The notes under the pieces were generated by a model. That model made no database searches, had not been told where the DNA came from, and saw nothing but the letters and a program-made list of their open reading frames with translations. This document shows positions 6,202 through 8,839 of a stretch of 8,839 nucleotides of DNA, in pieces. Each line of letters begins with the position of its first letter. Position 1 is the stretch's first letter. The stretch covers positions 1 through 8,839 of the forward strand of contig CAKUWM010000106.1 in assembly GCA_934699305.1 (NCBI GenBank), given 5' to 3'. Made by a program: the position numbers and the translations under genes. The stretch is from an uncultured Saprospiraceae bacterium (GTDB lineage: Bacteria; Bacteroidota; Bacteroidia; Chitinophagales; Saprospiraceae).

Positions 6202-7365
6202 CTAGCCATACCTTATACGCAATTGTTCGCCCTGTGGTACGCTTATCGGCTTATAAAACGGTTTGTTCAACCAGTCCATCAGGCCAATCTTGACAAACAG
6301 GTTCAATCGGATAAAAGTGACTAAGTTGGAGAGGTGCCAATCGTATTGAGCCTTCTCTTTCAAGTACTTGAGTAGTAGCATCGCGATCATGGCTGTCCAA
6401 ATTTGGATCAGTACTGCGTTTTCAGACGTACCGACGAAAGACTTAATTTTCATGTGGCTCTTGATCTGCTTGAAAAATACCTCTATCGCCCAGCGTTCCT
6501 TATAGATATCCGCTACGGTTTGAGCGTCCCAATGTCGGTTGTTGGTTAGGAAAACATATTCCTTTCCAGTTGTGCTGTCCAAATAATGGATGCGCCTCAG
6601 GAGCGAGCCATATTCTTTTTTAGAAGCGTATGTGGTCAGGTAAATATCTTGATCCTCAAGCACTCCGCCTTCCACCTCATATTGCTCTTTGATTTGATAG
6701 GCCATGTTCGATTTGGCCCTGGTAACAAAGAAACACTTGCTGCTGTCCAAGACTTTTAGCCAACTAAAATCCAGATACCCTCGATCGATCACCACAACAC
6801 TTCCTTTGGGAAAGTTCATTTCTTTGGCCACTTTTATGTCGTGGGTCTTCGCGTCGGTCAGCTTTATAAATACCGGTAGCAGGCCGTCATAGTCCAACAC
6901 CGTATGCAGTTTGACAGCCCCTTTTTGACTTCGATAACAAGCCCAATCGAAGACCTTCAGGCACAGCGGGATAATGCTGGCATCGGCCAGGAAAATCTTC
7001 CTTTTCAATTTGGGTAACCCTGACCTGGAAAACTTATGCGAGCCGCTCAGGTGCTCCAAGAGCATAAAATACACCGATTTGAATAATTCCGGTGTTCGAT
7101 TTTTATTGATGTAGGATAGGCTGGATTTGCAGGGAACCCGATCCACCCCAAGATGGGATAGGTTCCCTGTGGTACTGGTGAGCCCATTACTAATATCCCG
7201 TACCGAGGCCGCACCGCCGATGTGGCAAAACAACATGGCTACCAGATGCGTCCATGAGCTGATCCCCTTCTGATGCTTGTCAGAAGCATGCCTGGATACC
7301 AGGCGGTCGAACTTATCTCGGGGAATAAGGCTCAGCATTTGACTGAAAAGTGATATTTTTACCAT
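6202..7365 (-). CDS. IS4-family transposase (DUF4372 N-terminus, DDE_Tnp_1)
   Basis: 387 aa, full length. N-terminal DUF4372-like segment (about 1-75: LFSQMLSLIPRDKFDRLV, then SSWTHLVAMLFCHI, SVRDISNGL). RNase-H-like DDE core: Asp128 in FLADAS, Asp194 in VVIDRGYLDF, and Glu295 in the YREK signature of the IS4 family (Tyr288-x2-Arg291-x3-Glu295-x6-Lys302). A beta-strand-rich insertion lies between the second Asp and the Glu (about 220-275). It catalyses cut-and-paste movement of its own element. The ATG at 7365 sits right against an inverted repeat in the leader (7367-7426), which may limit translation of read-through mRNA. No frameshift or stop inside. Confidence 0.93.
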   Translation of the reverse strand: MVKISLFSQMLSLIPRDKFDRLVSRHASDKHQKGISSWTHLVAMLFCHIGGAASVRDISNGLTSTTGNLSHLGVDRVPCKSSLSYINKNRTPELFKSVYFMLLEHLSGSHKFSRSGLPKLKRKIFLADASIIPLCLKVFDWACYRSQKGAVKLHTVLDYDGLLPVFIKLTDAKTHDIKVAKEMNFPKGSVVVIDRGYLDFSWLKVLDSSKCFFVTRAKSNMAYQIKEQYEVEGGVLEDQDIYLTTYASKKEYGSLLRRIHYLDSTTGKEYVFLTNNRHWDAQTVADIYKERWAIEVFFKQIKSHMKIKSFVGTSENAVLIQIWTAMIAMLLLKYLKEKAQYDWHLSNLVTFIRLNLFVKIGLMDWLNKPFYKPISVPQGEQLRIRYG

Positions 7366-7366
7366 C

Positions 7367-7426
7367 GGGAGACTTAGGCTTTATGTTTGGCGACTAAAAC
7401 CTACCACTTTTTTGTGGAAGTCTCCC
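7367..7426 (-). promoter_or_regulatory. Inverted repeat in IS leader abutting the transposase start codon
   Basis: In the transposase mRNA sense, GGGAGACTT (from 7426-7418) is perfectly complementary to AAGTCTCCC (from 7375-7367), 42 bases apart, and the second arm ends one base before the ATG. A smaller hairpin, CCAC-AAAAAA-GTGG, lies between them. In IS10/IS50-like elements such structures form only on transcripts entering from outside and hide the start; here this role is inferred. Confidence 0.55.
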
Positions 7427-7465
7427 TTTTTTATGCAATCTCAGATTTTATTTTGGACAGGTGTG

Positions 7466-7474
7466 AGATGCCGT
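7466..7474. repeat. Target site duplication, right copy
   Basis: AGATGCCGT directly after the right IS end, identical to 6110-6118. Confidence 0.8.
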
Positions 7475-8094
7475 AATTGCTTTACGAAAGCCTCATTGAC
7501 GGTTTCGGCTTTGAACCTTGTTCCGCAGGCAGAACTACAATGATAGTAGTAATAGTAATTGCCCATCTTTCCCTTTGAGGCACTTCCGGTCAGCATACGG
7601 TCGCATTTAGGACATTTGAGAAACCCTCTAAGCGGTAGATTGTCCATAGCCACGATTTTAGGTTTTACAACCCGTTTTCTCCCATCGAGAATATCCTGTA
7701 CATCCGCAAACGTCTTTTCGCTGATTAATGGTTCATGTTGTCCTTTGACAAAATATCCCTTTTCCTCTTTGTAGGGAGGAATGAATATTTTGCCACAGTA
7801 CAAGGGGTTTCGGACGGCTACCCAAAAATTATTTCTGCTGAACCTATCCCATTTCGTAAATAGTATTATTGACCCCGCTTTGTTGTTCTTTGTTTTGCGT
7901 AGGTTAGATAAATATTTCTGCCACTCTGGACGTTTGAAAGATTTTGCCGAATGGTCTTCTATGTAGACATCCCTTACCGGAATGCCCTTTATCTCACAAT
8001 ATTTTCTTAATCGGTCTTCTTGGTCTCGTTGCGAATATCCTTTGTCCGCCTGCTCGTCTGTCGATACACGTATGTATAAATCTGCCTTTCTCAT
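7466..8094 (-). pseudogene. N-terminal part of large serine recombinase, internally deleted and cut by IS
   Basis: Starts at the ATG at 8094 (a GTG lies one codon earlier). Numbering from that GTG, the resolvase-type catalytic start is intact: YIRVSTDEQ with the nucleophile Ser12 and Arg10, and FTKWDRFSRN with Arg85. Straight after RFSRN the reading jumps to NFWVAVRNPLYCGKIF, a segment that in full-length relatives lies roughly 100-150 residues further on; the rest of the catalytic domain and most of the recombinase (PF07508-like) domain are gone, in frame. A zinc ribbon follows (Cys162-x2-Cys165, Cys187, Cys191) with GSASKGKMGN and the run YYYYYHC. The reading then enters the IS end and stops at 7441 after PVQNKI, which is IS-encoded. 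It cannot be an active recombinase. Confidence 0.8.
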
Positions 8095-8120
8095 CACAAC
8101 AGTTTTCCTTGTTCATTAGA

Positions 8121-8282
8121 TTAAAGTTTTCCTCTTAGATACTGGTTAACTGCAATGTGAGCTATCTTCTTGACAAACTCCAAGATGGTTTTTGCTTCCT
8201 CTATATCTACCTCTGTTCCTTTCTTTTTCAAGATTTGTACAACTCTTTCGGGTGTTAAATCGTTCGCTTTTTCTTTCTCCAT
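8121..8282 (-). CDS. Small companion protein upstream of serine recombinase (53 aa)
   Basis: ATG at 8282, stop at 8121: begins MEKEKANDLTPERVVQILKK, continues with TEVDIEEAKTILEFVKKIA and ends NQYLRGKL. It is highly charged and predicted all-helical. I recall very similar 50-60-aa proteins immediately upstream of Bacteroidota large serine recombinases; their function is unknown to me, possibly a recombination directionality or regulatory factor. It is 26 bp ahead of the recombinase start on the same strand, so they are probably one operon. It looks intact although its partner is broken. Confidence 0.7.
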   Translation of the reverse strand: MEKEKANDLTPERVVQILKKKGTEVDIEEAKTILEFVKKIAHIAVNQYLRGKL

Positions 8283-8763
8283 CTTCAACTGATTTTTGCC
8301 TGTTAACCATACGGATTAATCCGTACAGACAAACTTATTGCACTGATGGAGTGGATATTGGATTGTGTCTTTGGGTTGAATTACTTGGCATAGTCTGCCT
8401 GTTTAGAACTATTTCGGCAATGCTATCCTCATTACTTCCACGTTTGGTTATGCCTAAAAAGCGAGTATGCCTGTTGTTCACGTTTCATGGAGCAAAGGTA
8501 TGTCCGTGTTCTTAACGCAGGCAAAAGGTCAAGACAAGTTTGTAAAAAAATCTCCACCTATGGGTAGTATTTTTTTTCCAAAACCTTGTGCCTGCTAAAC
8601 ACTAACCTTTGATGCTCCCGAAACGAAACACAGCATACTCCGGCTCTTTACACGAATAAAAAAAATGTCAGGCATGAGGATTATAAGCATTGGAAATAGT
8701 ATTGAAACAAAACAACAGCACCACCTCTCATTGCCGAATAAATCAAAAAAATTAATTCAAAAC
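8283..8763. other. Intergenic stretch without recognisable gene
   Basis: About 480 bp between the small companion gene and the second IS end. Reading frames on both strands are short or unlike any protein I know. It contains a 16-bp palindrome (8310-8325), CAAAGGTA (8494-8501, like Bacteroidota transcription-start surroundings), and several A/T runs. It probably holds the promoter of the companion-gene/recombinase unit and a boundary to whatever lay upstream. Confidence 0.5.
8310..8325. promoter_or_regulatory. 16-bp perfect palindrome, candidate operator
   Basis: TACGGATTAATCCGTA is its own reverse complement and lies 28 bp upstream of the 53-aa gene start, where an operator or promoter element would be expected. 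A dimeric HTH repressor could bind it; no such regulator is encoded in the window. Confidence 0.45.
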
Positions 8764-8839
8764 CATACCTGTCCAAAATAAAACCTGAAAGCGCATAAAA
8801 AAGGGAGACTCTCACCCGAAAGTGTTAGGTTGTAGTTGC
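8764..8839 (+). mobile_element. First 76 bp of a second, diverged IS4-family element
   Basis: CATACCTGTCCAAAATAAAA and the following bases align without gaps to the right end of the IS at 6119-7465 read on the minus strand; by hand count 63 of 76 bases match. The GGGAGACT arm of the leader hairpin is conserved (8803-8810). The transposase should start beyond the window on the plus strand, so this element is inverted relative to the first and is a relative, not a fresh copy. Confidence 0.75.

Larger units (their letters stand above)
6119..7465 (-). mobile_element. Complete IS4-family insertion sequence, 1347 bp
   Basis: Bounded by terminal inverted repeats: 6119-6133 reads CACTCCTGTCCAAAA inward, and 7465-7451 on the other strand reads CACACCTGTCCAAAA (14 of 15 match). 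Flanked by the 9-bp direct repeat AGATGCCGT. It carries one full transposase gene on the minus strand. The insertion is in the serine recombinase gene. Since ends, duplication and transposase are all intact, the insertion is recent relative to the other damage and the element may still move. Confidence 0.88.

Noticed and set aside
8192..8515. Plus-strand open frame of about 107 codons
   Set aside because: Begins at TTG, runs antisense through the 53-aa gene, has low-complexity Leu/Ser/Phe content and no family likeness.

Overview
The window looks like an accessory (defence/mobile) island from a member of the Bacteroidota. I infer this from three things: the IS4-group transposase with a DUF4372-like N-terminus, the style of large serine recombinase with a tiny companion gene just upstream, and the lack of clear Shine-Dalgarno sequences before most starts. 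The genus cannot be told from the sequence.

Layout. Positions 1-75 carry repeated motifs resembling the end of an IS21-family element. At 94-155 there is a long imperfect hairpin, followed by a tightly packed three-gene plus-strand operon (184-3093): (1) a protein with three ubiquitin-like (Ubl) repeats fused to an E2-like domain, (2) a JAB/JAMM isopeptidase fused to a ThiF/E1-type adenylating domain, and (3) a small Cys-rich DUF6527-type protein. This is a bacterial ubiquitin-like conjugation system of the multi-ubiquitin type, related to what recent literature calls Bil/Bub systems. Both the E1 and the E2 lack a cysteine at the usual thioester position, which is the most interesting feature of the window.

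Next, 3199-3616 (minus strand) holds a decayed, frameshifted fragment of a LexA/S24-peptidase-like domain. A complete darT-darG toxin-antitoxin pair, with a DNA thymidine ADP-ribosyltransferase and its macrodomain antitoxin, follows on the plus strand (3713-5406).

The right half is mobile debris. A large serine recombinase on the minus strand has lost its middle domain by internal deletion and is also split by a complete 1347-bp IS4-family element (6119-7465). That element has 15-bp terminal inverted repeats and a 9-bp target duplication. Taking out the IS and one duplication copy restores the recombinase reading frame. Upstream of the recombinase is a 53-codon companion gene (8121-8282), a 16-bp perfect palindrome, about 440 bp with no recognisable gene, and the first 76 bp of a second, diverged IS of the same kind, pointing out of the window.

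How it works together (inference): the Ubl operon and darTG are two separate candidate anti-phage modules side by side, flanked by transposable elements and a dead recombinase, as expected of a defence island.
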